NCBI GenBank assembly: GCA_014237465.1
Contig: JABZFM010000029.1
Coordinates: 1 to 64,000, forward strand
Length of the DNA stretch: 64,000 nt
Source: Desulfobacteraceae bacterium
GTDB lineage: Bacteria > Desulfobacterota > Desulfobacteria > Desulfobacterales > Desulfosalsimonadaceae
Direction: 5' to 3'
Shown piece after piece: positions 34,246-43,166 of this stretch. A program made the position numbers and the translations under genes. Under the pieces are notes generated by a model. It ran no database searches. It saw only the letters and a list, made by a program, of their open reading frames with translations, and was not told where the DNA came from. Position 1 is the stretch's first letter. Each line of letters opens with the position of its first letter.

Positions 34246-35406
34246 GTGGATTTTAATTTTTCAAAAGAACAGATCATGCTGATCAATTCCCTCAAAGATA
34301 TGGGAAAACGTGAAAACTTTGCGGCGCTGGCGGCGGAAATCGATGCCACAGGCGAATTTCCCCATCACCTGATACCAAAATTCGCGAAACTGGGTCTGAT
34401 CGGGATGACCCTTTCACCGGAATACGGCGGCGAAGGCGAACCTTCGTTAACCGCTATCCTGGCCATCGAAGAACTGGCAAAATTTTCTCCAATGATTGCC
34501 GCGCCGGTATTTGAATCAAACGTCGGTCCGGTTCGTGTCATTGACATGTTCGGAACCGAAGAACAAAAAAAAAGTATTATTCCCGGCGTCTGTAACGGAG
34601 AATACAGTGTATCTGTCTGCATGACGGAACCGGAAGCCGGCTCTGATTTGACGTCATTAAACACGGTGGCTGAAGACAAAGGGGATTTTTATCTTTTAAA
34701 CGGCAAAAAATGCTTTATTACCGGCGGTGGCTACGCCAGCCACTATCTGGTGTATACGCGCTTCGGGGACATCAAAGGATATAAAGGCATCGGCGGTATC
34801 ATCCTGAAAAAAGGAACCCCGGGTTTTACATTCGGCAAACAGGAAGAATTCATGGGGCTTCGCGGCATGCCATCATGCGATCTGTATTTTGATAATATTG
34901 AAGTACCCAAAGAAGATGTGGTGATTCAACCCGGAGATTTCGGCAATCTCATGCTCACTTTTGACATAGAACGGTGCGGCAATGCGGCCATGTGCCTGGG
35001 GACTGCCGGGGGGGCTCTGGAGGCGGCTAAAGCATATGCCCTGCAAAGAAAAGCTTTTGGCAGGCCCATCTGCGAATTCCAGGATGTTCAATTCACCATC
35101 GCGGACATGGCCATGAAACTTGATGCCGCCAAGCTACTCGTATACCGGGCCGCTTCCGGCGCGGGCCAGGGACTGCCGTCTATTTATGAAGCATCCATGG
35201 GTAAATGCTATGCCAATGAGATGGTAAGAGAAGTTACGGACAAAGCCATGCAGATCTTCGGCGGATACGGATACAGCAAAGAATATCCCATTGAACGCAT
35301 GTTGCGGGATGCAAGAGCCTGGGGAGTTGCCGGCGGAACACTCCAGATGCTGAGAATTACCATGGCAAGTGTGATATTTGGACGGAGGTTCGATCAACGA
35401 AAATAA
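34246..35406 (+). CDS. Acyl-CoA dehydrogenase
   Basis: The 386-residue flavoenzyme has FSKEQIMLINSLKDMG at the N-terminus, EYGGEGEPSLTAILAIEELA, the FAD signature VCMTEPEAGSDLTSL (about residues 124-138), FITGGGYASHYLVYTR, RKAFGRPICEFQ and IFGGYGYSKEYPIERMLRDARAW. Glu in FDIERCG (about residue 245) fits the LCAD/IVD-type catalytic base position, while the C-terminal position has GGT. It should desaturate a branched, cyclic or aryl-substituted acyl-CoA, passing electrons to ETF. The GTG start at 34246 follows AAGAGGAGTAATA. It is in the PadR operon. Confidence 0.92.
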   Translation: MDFNFSKEQIMLINSLKDMGKRENFAALAAEIDATGEFPHHLIPKFAKLGLIGMTLSPEYGGEGEPSLTAILAIEELAKFSPMIAAPVFESNVGPVRVIDMFGTEEQKKSIIPGVCNGEYSVSVCMTEPEAGSDLTSLNTVAEDKGDFYLLNGKKCFITGGGYASHYLVYTRFGDIKGYKGIGGIILKKGTPGFTFGKQEEFMGLRGMPSCDLYFDNIEVPKEDVVIQPGDFGNLMLTFDIERCGNAAMCLGTAGGALEAAKAYALQRKAFGRPICEFQDVQFTIADMAMKLDAAKLLVYRAASGAGQGLPSIYEASMGKCYANEMVREVTDKAMQIFGGYGYSKEYPIERMLRDARAWGVAGGTLQMLRITMASVIFGRRFDQRK

Positions 35407-35438
35407 AAAACGAACATTCAATATTATGGAGATGAATT

Positions 35439-35903
35439 ATGGGCGAATACTACAAAAACGCAGACCATCTGTATGAAATCTATGGTTATTTCATGGAAAA
35501 AATCCTGACCGATCCGAAAGTCGGCCCGAAACTGGCAAAGGCCAACATCATCATAAAGTGGATGTACACGGATCCGGACGGAGAAATCACCATTGACCTG
35601 AAAAACCCGCCTCAACAGGAAGGGTATTACGGCACCGTCTATCTGGGGCCGTGCGGCATCAAGGAAGATGTATGGTCCAAACAGAGCGCAGATCATTCCC
35701 ACCGTTTCTGGCACGGACTTGAAAACCCCGTAGCATCCGTGACACGCGGAAAAATCAAACAGGGCGGCAAAATCACCGCTATGCTCAAACTCCTGCCGCT
35801 GGTCCGCCCCATGTTTCAGTTCTTCCCTCAGGCATTAATAGAATTAGGCTATGAGGATTTGATTGTGGAAAGAAAAAAACCAAAGGGTGCTAAAAAATCC
35901 TAA
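35439..35903 (+). CDS. SCP2-like (sterol carrier) domain protein
   Basis: The 154-residue protein resembles stand-alone SCP2 fold proteins: LAKANIIIKWMYTDPDGEITIDLKN, then GYYGTVYLGPCG and a KIKQGGKITAMLKLLPLVRPMFQFFP hydrophobic tail. SCP2 domains bind acyl-CoA or sterol-like lipids in a tunnel. It is the last gene of the PadR operon, 32 nt after the acyl-CoA dehydrogenase, so it may present or shield a hydrophobic CoA intermediate. The fold call is moderate because the sequence is divergent. Confidence 0.65.
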   Translation: MGEYYKNADHLYEIYGYFMEKILTDPKVGPKLAKANIIIKWMYTDPDGEITIDLKNPPQQEGYYGTVYLGPCGIKEDVWSKQSADHSHRFWHGLENPVASVTRGKIKQGGKITAMLKLLPLVRPMFQFFPQALIELGYEDLIVERKKPKGAKKS

Positions 35904-35999
35904 ATCAATCCTCAGATACGTAAAATCAGGATTACTGTATTCCCATAGACACTGTGCACGCTTTTTGTACCTGAGCTTTTACAATTCAAATAAGTTTTA

Positions 36000-38900
36000 T
36001 CACCTCGCCGCCATCACCTTATCCAATTCATCCAGATCCCACTGAAGGTCCATCTCTTCAAACATGGTCCGGGCTCTCTCAAGGTGTTCTTCTGCGGTGA
36101 TTCCGTTTAGGTCTTTATAGTTGCTGTCAGGATCAAGCAGGCGTTTGCCGATTTCAAAATAGGTGCGGGACAAATCCGGACGAGCACCCAACTCTTCGCC
36201 TTTTTTGATTGCTTTCTTCCACCATTTGAGCGCTTTATTCTGTTTGCCGATGATCCAGTAATACTCGCCTATTAATCGGAGGACTTCGACCCAATCAACC
36301 GCATATTTTTTTGATTTATTCAAAGCCTTTTTTCCACTGTGATGAGCCTTTTTTTTAAGCTTTGATAGATTCTTTCTATCATTAATAACGATGGCTTCTT
36401 TTAATAAGTAAATATCTATCATGAATTGAGCTATCAAAAAGGGTGTAATTTGACATGGAGAAAAAAATTTATGCCGATCAATTGTTTTCTTAGCTTTAAG
36501 CAAGGATTCTTTGGCGCCATCAACATCATTTAACAGGATTTGTGCTTGAGCTCTCCAGCTGAAGTGAATTTGTTGGATAAGTTCATCGCCGTCACGGTCT
36601 GAAAAAATAATAGTCTGTTCAGCTTTCTTCTGTGCTTCAGATAACTGGCCTTTCTTTAATAAAAAGTATGTTGTTATCATATCGAAATAACCAGTCGCAA
36701 GACTATAATCGTAGGTAACTGCGATTTCAGACATTTTATCAATCAGAAGTTCCGTGTTGTTATCAAAATAACCCTGACAAATTTTCACTCGGGGTATAAA
36801 TAGAAGATAACAAACTGCATTCCATAAATCTCCTTTTTTTATAGCTTCATTTAGAAGCGTTTCTTTAAAAGGTGCAATCTTTCCCCAATCTCCCGAAGAA
36901 GTGTTCGTAAAATCATACATCAATGTATATGCCATGAGAATTTGAATATTTTCTCGATCCATTTTATTGTTGCAAATATCCAGAAGTTTGTAAGCCAGCT
37001 TAAAAGATAATCCAGCAAAAGTAATCATACCAGCTGTACCTAAAAAAATGCGGGTTGCAGCAGGCGATTTGCTCCAATCAACCGAGCAAAGTTTATTAAA
37101 TCCACTTATATTATTAAAAACAAATTCGACATTGTCGAAAAATGCCAATGCTGTGCCACGTATAAATAATAATTCAAAAACTTCGTTATCCCTTTGACTG
37201 GGTATTTTCCTTGCCCTTTTGAATACACGATCGAGACCGGCCAAAATAAGAATGATATTTTTTATAAATTTGATAAAAACGAAAAACCGGTTCGGGGAGG
37301 CAGGTATATTCCAATATTCTAGTACTTTGTCAATGTGTTCAACGGCTTCTTCCCAGCGGCATTTGTTGTATAAGGCAGTGGCGATGTTTTTTTCAAACAT
37401 GGCGAGTTTTTCGGAATCTGCGGCATCTTTATTGACCTGAAGATATAGCTTTAACCCTTCTTGATAGTAATTCAGTGCCTCACTGGATGCCGAAGAACGA
37501 ATGGCTTCCTCACCGGCTTTCACGAGGTAGTTCTCAGCTTTCTCATAATCTTCGCCTTTTATATAATGCAGTGCCAACATCCCGTAAAATTCATGCAGAC
37601 GTTTATCAAAAATCTTCTCAATCGACTGGGCAACCTCAAGATGAAGGTCTTTTCGTTTCTGGTGCAAAATAGATTCATAGGCGGCTTCCTGGGCTAGGGC
37701 GTGCTTGAAGAGATATTCCAGTTCTTCCATCCGCTGCCGCTCACGAATGAGTTCAATCTGTTTTAAGTAAGACAGTCGGCTGTCTATACCATCAACCGTC
37801 TTTGTGACTTCAGTAAGGATCCGGTAAAAGAAACTTCGCCCGATCACCGAGGCGACTTTGACAAGGTTACGGGTATTTTCATCAAGCCGGTCAATACGAG
37901 CCATGAGTACATCGTTGATGGTGTGCGGAATCACCATTTTATCTATTTTTTCAGTGACCTTAAACTCGCCGTTCGCCTTAACCACCGCCCCTTCATCAAT
38001 AAACGACCGCATCACTTCTTCGATGAAAAATGGATTCCCGCCAGCACGTTGAATAATCTGGTCAACTACAACATGCTGGAGACCTATAATATTGAGCATA
38101 TTGTTAATAAGCAATTCACCCATTTGTTCGTTTAGCGGCTGAAGATGGATTTCAACATAATAGACAGGAAGTTTTTCTTTGATGGTTTCTTTGATTCTGT
38201 CGCCGGTTTCCGGGTGATTGGGTCTAAAGACGTTGATAAAAAGAATCCGTCGGGTTTCAGCAAGCCGGAAAAGGGCTTCAAGAAGTTCTATGGTGCTGGT
38301 GTCCGCCCAGTGCAGGTCTTCTATCACAATTATCAGCGGTGTAAGCTCGGTTGATTTGAGTAAAAGATCTCGTACATTTTTAAAAATCAGCTTTTCAAGG
38401 GCTTCCCCCTCAATGCCTTTCACCCTTTCTGCATATCTGCCTGACAGCTTCATGCCCATAAGAGTCGCCACAAAAGGGAAAATTTCATCTGTATCTTCAG
38501 GGCATACAGATCTGATTGCTGTTTCCAGTTTGCTGATAGCTGTTAATGAAGTATCTTCTTCTTTAATATTGGCCCAGTGCTTTAGGAGGTTGATAATAGG
38601 ATGAAAGCTTAAATTCCGGCCGATGGAGATGGCCCTTCCTTCAAGAAGGGTGACTCGTTTCATTACACTGCTGTTTCTCAGCTCGGCGATAAGTCTTGAT
38701 TTTCCGATGCCCGCCTCTCCAATCACATTGACAATTGATCCTTCACCACTTGCGGCTTTAGTTACCTGAAGTTCCAATTTATTGAGGTCATCGTCCCTAC
38801 CTATCATTTCGGAAAAGATCTGCCGCTCCAGACCCAGACGTGGTCTGTCAACCTTGGCTTTAATCAGCTCATATACATCTAAAGGTTTTTCTTTACCTTT

Positions 38901-39587
38901 AACCTTTGCCTCACCCAAAGGTTTAAAATCGAATTGCTGGCTTACCCGTTTGTAAGTGATTGGAGAAACCAATACCGTGCCAGGCTCTGCCATGCTTTCC
39001 ATTCGGGCTGCAAGATTTGTCGTATCGCCGATAGCAGTATAGTCCATTCGCAAATCATCTCCGATGGAACCCACGATAACAGGACCTGAGTTCAGACCAA
39101 TCCTCATCTTGAAAACTATCCCGGATTTACTTTTTAATTCTTGACTGTATTTCTTAATGGCGCTTTGTATGGATAGCGCTGCCTGGCAGGCATTTTGAGC
39201 ATGGTTTTCAATGGCAACAGGCGCTCCGAAAAGCGCCATGATCCCATCCCCGGTAAACTGATTGATGGTTCCCTTATGGTTATGAATTTCATCCATCAGT
39301 ATCTTGAAACAACCATCCATGATTTGATGAACCTGTTCCGGATCAAGTTTTTCCGACATAGAGGTAAATCCAGCCACATCCGCAAAAAGTACCGTCACCC
39401 GTTTCCGCTCCCCCTCCATAGCGCTGCGGGTGGTGAGGATTTTATCAGCCAGGAATTTTGGGGTGTAGGAGTGGGGTTGGGTGAAGTCTATGGAAGTGGC
39501 TTGTTCGGTTTCCTGAAAATTGTGGCCGCACCAATCACAAAACCTGGCTTCTTCACGATTATCATGCTTGCATTTCGGGCATTTCAT
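36000..39587 (-). CDS. Class III nucleotide cyclase-AAA ATPase-TPR regulatory protein
   Basis: The 1195-residue multidomain protein has a zinc ribbon (CPKCKHDNREEARFCDWCG, residues 3-21) and a class III adenylate/guanylate cyclase homology domain (about 58-240: RVTVLFADVAGFTSMSEKLD, FTGDGIMALFGAP, RIGLNSGPVIVGSIG). A STAND-like ATPase follows with Walker A GEAGIGKSRLIAE (about 291) and LIIVIEDLHWAD (Walker B), and then about 600 residues of TPR-like helices. Such proteins couple ligand or protein recognition by the TPRs to a cyclase-type output; cyclic nucleotide production is plausible since the FAD and GDG metal aspartates are kept. It is convergent to the PadR operon. Confidence 0.9.
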   Translation of the reverse strand: MKCPKCKHDNREEARFCDWCGHNFQETEQATSIDFTQPHSYTPKFLADKILTTRSAMEGERKRVTVLFADVAGFTSMSEKLDPEQVHQIMDGCFKILMDEIHNHKGTINQFTGDGIMALFGAPVAIENHAQNACQAALSIQSAIKKYSQELKSKSGIVFKMRIGLNSGPVIVGSIGDDLRMDYTAIGDTTNLAARMESMAEPGTVLVSPITYKRVSQQFDFKPLGEAKVKGKEKPLDVYELIKAKVDRPRLGLERQIFSEMIGRDDDLNKLELQVTKAASGEGSIVNVIGEAGIGKSRLIAELRNSSVMKRVTLLEGRAISIGRNLSFHPIINLLKHWANIKEEDTSLTAISKLETAIRSVCPEDTDEIFPFVATLMGMKLSGRYAERVKGIEGEALEKLIFKNVRDLLLKSTELTPLIIVIEDLHWADTSTIELLEALFRLAETRRILFINVFRPNHPETGDRIKETIKEKLPVYYVEIHLQPLNEQMGELLINNMLNIIGLQHVVVDQIIQRAGGNPFFIEEVMRSFIDEGAVVKANGEFKVTEKIDKMVIPHTINDVLMARIDRLDENTRNLVKVASVIGRSFFYRILTEVTKTVDGIDSRLSYLKQIELIRERQRMEELEYLFKHALAQEAAYESILHQKRKDLHLEVAQSIEKIFDKRLHEFYGMLALHYIKGEDYEKAENYLVKAGEEAIRSSASSEALNYYQEGLKLYLQVNKDAADSEKLAMFEKNIATALYNKCRWEEAVEHIDKVLEYWNIPASPNRFFVFIKFIKNIILILAGLDRVFKRARKIPSQRDNEVFELLFIRGTALAFFDNVEFVFNNISGFNKLCSVDWSKSPAATRIFLGTAGMITFAGLSFKLAYKLLDICNNKMDRENIQILMAYTLMYDFTNTSSGDWGKIAPFKETLLNEAIKKGDLWNAVCYLLFIPRVKICQGYFDNNTELLIDKMSEIAVTYDYSLATGYFDMITTYFLLKKGQLSEAQKKAEQTIIFSDRDGDELIQQIHFSWRAQAQILLNDVDGAKESLLKAKKTIDRHKFFSPCQITPFLIAQFMIDIYLLKEAIVINDRKNLSKLKKKAHHSGKKALNKSKKYAVDWVEVLRLIGEYYWIIGKQNKALKWWKKAIKKGEELGARPDLSRTYFEIGKRLLDPDSNYKDLNGITAEEHLERARTMFEEMDLQWDLDELDKVMAAR

Positions 39588-40083
39588 TTTTATTCACCGG
39601 GGCTGAAAATGTTCTATATAATTATTCCAAAAAGGAAAATATGAACAAAAATAGAACCCGGGCGGAATCACTGGTCGAATTAGATTTGCAAATTAAAAGA
39701 ACTTAAAAAGTAGAGGAAATGAGTTTATCCTGCCCTGCATGGGTAGATTTACTAAATAGTTTAGGATGTAACAATCGGATTTGTCAAGAATATCTTTTTG
39801 TTATGGTTTAAAGACAGCCCTTTAATCTACTACATTGTGGTATAAGATAAAGTTGTTGAAAAGGCACATCACAACCAGTGCATCAGCTTGCCACGCATTA
39901 CAGTATTGCGGCCTCTCATAAATTCCGCACCTTTTAACTGACAATCATCGGTTTTTCACAATTTCAATGATTTTATTTTTTAGGGGAAAGTGGAATATCG
40001 GAAAATTTGTCAGAATTGGGACAAAAAAAATTCTAACAAAAAATTAAAATTGGCCGGCAATAAATTAAAAAAACGTCTTGAAA
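39588..40083. other. AT-rich intergenic region
   Basis: About 500 bp lie between the divergent cyclase and higBA. The stretch is AT-rich (many A and T runs near 39960-40080) and holds no convincing gene or RNA. The cyclase promoter must lie in its left part. Confidence 0.4.
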
Positions 40084-40111
40084 TAGCATGGTAGCCGTGC
40101 TACTCTATACT
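40084..40111 (+). promoter_or_regulatory. higBA operator and probable -10 box
   Basis: TAGCATGG (40084-40091) and CCGTGCTA (40095-40102) form an 8-bp inverted repeat with one G-T mismatch and a 3-bp spacer. TTGAAA (40078-40083) precedes it, and TACTCT (40101-40106, 17-bp spacing) or TATACT (40106-40111) can serve as the -10. The palindrome is the likely HigA binding site. The ATG is at 40113, so the leader is at most a few nucleotides. Confidence 0.55.
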
Positions 40112-40112
40112 C

Positions 40113-40406
40113 ATGATACAATCATTTAAGACTAAAGCAACGGAGGATATTTTTAACGGCAAATCAACAAAAGCTGCAAGAAAAATTTGCCCACAAAATC
40201 TCTGGAACATTGCGGCTAGAAAACTTGATCAATTGGATTCTGTTTTAACACTTGATGAACCCAGAGTTCCCCCTGGCAATAGATTAGAATTGCTATCGGG
40301 AGACAGAAAAGAGCAACACAGCATCCGCATAAACAATCAATATCGCATTTGTTTCATATGGGCCGAGAATGGTCCAATGGATGTTGAAATTACAGATTAT
40401 CATTAA
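40113..40406 (+). CDS. higB: HigB-type toxin (RelE/ParE superfamily)
   Basis: The 97-residue toxin matches the plasmid-maintenance-killer/HigB family: MIQSFKTKATEDIFNG, ARKLDQLDSVLTLDEPRVPPGNRLELL and the C-terminal HSIRINNQYRICFIWAENG followed by VEITDYH. HigB enzymes cleave ribosome-bound mRNA. The toxin-first order followed by an XRE antitoxin is typical of higBA. Confidence 0.93.
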   Translation: MIQSFKTKATEDIFNGKSTKAARKICPQNLWNIAARKLDQLDSVLTLDEPRVPPGNRLELLSGDRKEQHSIRINNQYRICFIWAENGPMDVEITDYH

Positions 40407-40430
40407 TAAAAACAATCATAAGGGATTACA

Positions 40431-40781
40431 ATGATACGAATACCTACACATAGAACACCAACCCACCCCGGGGAAATGCTGTTGGAGGAATTTTTAAAGC
40501 CAATGGGCATTACCCAGCGAGATTTGGCTAATGCCATCAACGTTCCCTATCAACGGATAAATGAAATAATCAACGGTAGGCGAGGCATTACCCCCAGTAC
40601 GGCTTTAAGACTTGCAAAGGTTTTTGGGGTTTCGGCGGACTTTTGGATGAATATTCAGCTGAGATGGGACCTCTATTTTGCAAAGAAATCTGAATCGGAT
40701 GCACTGAATGATATTAAACCGCTGCCTCTGCACCAACTTGATACAAATAATTCCAGCGCCCAACATGGCGTTGGTCACTGA
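40431..40781 (+). CDS. higA: HigA-type antitoxin (XRE family)
   Basis: The 116-residue protein has the HigA signature: HPGEMLLEEFLKPMGITQRDLA followed by the helix-turn-helix INVPYQRINEIINGRRGIT, then LRLAKVFGVSADFWMNIQ. It binds HigB and the palindrome at 40084-40102 to repress the operon. The last 20 residues (from LHQLDTNNSSAQ) look like read-through beyond the normal family end, near the junction with unrelated sequence. Confidence 0.93.
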   Translation: MIRIPTHRTPTHPGEMLLEEFLKPMGITQRDLANAINVPYQRINEIINGRRGITPSTALRLAKVFGVSADFWMNIQLRWDLYFAKKSESDALNDIKPLPLHQLDTNNSSAQHGVGH

Positions 40782-40967
40782 TCATTGCTTCGCTGCCGCT
40801 CGGCTGTAGATTGGGTAAGTGTTCAACCATACTTGCCACTATGTTCGGCTTAAACAAGCAAATCTTTATGGAACCTTCGTATGGGATTGTTGCTTTGATT
40901 TTTAAAGTATCGTCTGGGCTTGAGTATTGATATTATATTCTTTAACCAACCTAATGCTCCGAAACTG

Positions 40968-43166
40968 TTATTTCTCCAATTCTTCCTTAACGGCAAGCCC
41001 GATCTTTTCCAAAGTATAAGGCTTCTTTATATATTTTTCTGCCCCCAATCTTTGGGCCTCTTTGACACGGTCTGTTTCAGAATATCCACTCGCAATAATT
41101 GCTTTTTGCCCTGGGTGTAATTCAAGAATTTGCTTGTATGTATCAAGACCGTCCATACCCGGCACCATAATCATGTCCAAAATCAATAAATCCATCGAGT
41201 TATTTTGCAGATATCCGACTGCTTCTTCTCCGCTTGAGGCTACGGCCACAGAATAGCCCAATGTTTTTAACATTGCAGATACTAACTCTCGCTGTTCTTT
41301 CACATCATCAACAACCAATATAGTCTGTCCCCTGCCCGTATAATCTTCAATAGATAAATCGACTTGATCTTGGGCTGGTTCTTGCCTTGTTACAGGGAAA
41401 TAAAGCGTGAATGTGGTTCCTTTGCCTTCGGTGCTTTGCACATCAATATAACCTTTATGGTCCTTTACCGTTCCCCATACCACAGCCATGCCTAATCCCG
41501 TTCCGCTTTTCCCCATCTTCTTTTTTGTATAGAATGGCTCAAATATTCTCTCCATATCCTCCGGAAAGATACCAGTCCCGGAATCAGAAACTACAAGGGC
41601 AACATAATCACCTTGCTCAACATTTTCATAACCGACAATCGGCCTGTCAATATATCGGTTTGTTGTTGATATGGAAATTTTCCCCTCTTCGCCGATGGCC
41701 TCTACTGAATTTGAAACTAAATTCATAACAACCTTCAAAATATGAATAGGAGAACCTAATATATTCAGCAAGCCTGCTTCAAGATTGACCTCTACTTCAA
41801 CATCAGGATAGAATGATTTCAGCTTTTCATATTCAGGGCTTTCCAAATAACCAGAAATAATATCATTTAAGTTCAGCACTTCATAAGTCGCAACGCCTCT
41901 TCTTGCCAGGGTCAATAAATCCTGCACAATGGCAGCAGCCTTGAATCCTGACTCCTGAATAGTTAAAATGGGCTTTCTTAATGAACTGTCTTCAGGAAGC
42001 TGCATCAATAACAAGTCAGGATAACCTACAATACCGGATAGAACATTGTTAAGATCGTGAGCCACTCCTCCTGCAAGGGTCCCGATGGCTTCCATCTTCT
42101 TGGCTTGCTGGAGTTTAGTTTGAAGCTTTAGCTTTTCTTCTTCGGCCCGCTTGCGATCCTCAATTTCATGCTTTAGCTGTTCGTTTGATTTCATCAGCTC
42201 TGCAGTGCGCTCTTCTATTAGTTCCTCAAGGTGATCTCGGTGTTTCCTTAATTCCTCTTCAGCTTGCTTGCGTTTGGTGATGTCGATTTGCAATTTATTG
42301 TAGGCTTTTGACAGCTCCTTCGTCCGATCATCAATCCGCTTTTCAAGATCATCTATCGAGACAGTCGTCTGCTGCAGATCAGATTTCATTTGATTGAATG
42401 CCGTAATCAGGTCCCCAATTTCGTCATGGTGTGTGGATGAAATTTGAGCATCATAATTTCCGCGCCCAACTTGCACGGCATACCGGGTGACTTCTCTTAT
42501 GGGACGAATGAAGCGCCTGGCCACGAAGATTGACATTATTGTGCCCAAAAGGATCAGCATCCCTGTCGTAATGGCTAGGGCAATGATATTTCTACGCAAT
42601 CCAGTCTGGCCGACACCATTTAAGCGGCTTTTCATCCCGGCAATATCGCTATTAATGCTTTCTAAGGACAAACCGATTTTTACTCCCCCCAGCGGCTTGT
42701 CTCCGAGCCATATGGGCATCGAAACATCGAGGATATCGTCGTGAATTTGTGTCAGTAACTTCCCTTTTATTGGTATTGCTTCCTTGCTCGCCTTGTCGTC
42801 TAATAACTCGCCAAACTGTGGGAGATATTCAGTTCCTTGGTGTACGATCTTTCCGGCTGAGTCATATACATAAGTATACAAAACGTCCTTCTGTTGTTTG
42901 GTTGCGGTGAGCAGTTCATAAATTTTCTGCATATCATAGTAGTATAACGGATTAGGGAGGTTTTTCGCGAGAAGGCGTGTTATGATCTCGCCTCGTTTTT
43001 TCATTTGCGTCAACAAGTCGGCAGACATCGTCTCGGAGCTTGTCTTTATGAGGTTATTCAGCGACGATGTGAACTGGTACAATAGCGTTCCCGACATGAT
43101 AAACACAATGGCCAGGATCAGCGAAATAATGACGATTGAATACTTAGCCTGTAATCTCAGTCTCAT
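40968..43166 (-). CDS. Membrane-bound hybrid sensor histidine kinase
   Basis: The 732-residue kinase has a transmembrane helix at residues 11-33, a periplasmic sensor region (to about 195), a second helix (IIALAITTGMLILLGTIMSIF), and HAMP (RRFIRPIREVTRYAVQVG). A coiled coil to about 355 follows, then a HisKA motif GTLAGGVAHDLNNVLSG (His about 369), an ATPase domain (GTGIFPEDMERIFEPFYTKK; GTGLGMAVVWG) and a C-terminal receiver domain with acidic VVDDVKEQRE, phospho-Asp in LLILDMIMVPGMDG and Lys in IKKPY. Its ATG abuts the TAG of the PhnD-like gene, so both are co-translated. A ligand delivered by the PhnD-like protein is the probable signal. Confidence 0.93.
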   Translation of the reverse strand: MRLRLQAKYSIVIISLILAIVFIMSGTLLYQFTSSLNNLIKTSSETMSADLLTQMKKRGEIITRLLAKNLPNPLYYYDMQKIYELLTATKQQKDVLYTYVYDSAGKIVHQGTEYLPQFGELLDDKASKEAIPIKGKLLTQIHDDILDVSMPIWLGDKPLGGVKIGLSLESINSDIAGMKSRLNGVGQTGLRRNIIALAITTGMLILLGTIMSIFVARRFIRPIREVTRYAVQVGRGNYDAQISSTHHDEIGDLITAFNQMKSDLQQTTVSIDDLEKRIDDRTKELSKAYNKLQIDITKRKQAEEELRKHRDHLEELIEERTAELMKSNEQLKHEIEDRKRAEEEKLKLQTKLQQAKKMEAIGTLAGGVAHDLNNVLSGIVGYPDLLLMQLPEDSSLRKPILTIQESGFKAAAIVQDLLTLARRGVATYEVLNLNDIISGYLESPEYEKLKSFYPDVEVEVNLEAGLLNILGSPIHILKVVMNLVSNSVEAIGEEGKISISTTNRYIDRPIVGYENVEQGDYVALVVSDSGTGIFPEDMERIFEPFYTKKKMGKSGTGLGMAVVWGTVKDHKGYIDVQSTEGKGTTFTLYFPVTRQEPAQDQVDLSIEDYTGRGQTILVVDDVKEQRELVSAMLKTLGYSVAVASSGEEAVGYLQNNSMDLLILDMIMVPGMDGLDTYKQILELHPGQKAIIASGYSETDRVKEAQRLGAEKYIKKPYTLEKIGLAVKEELEK

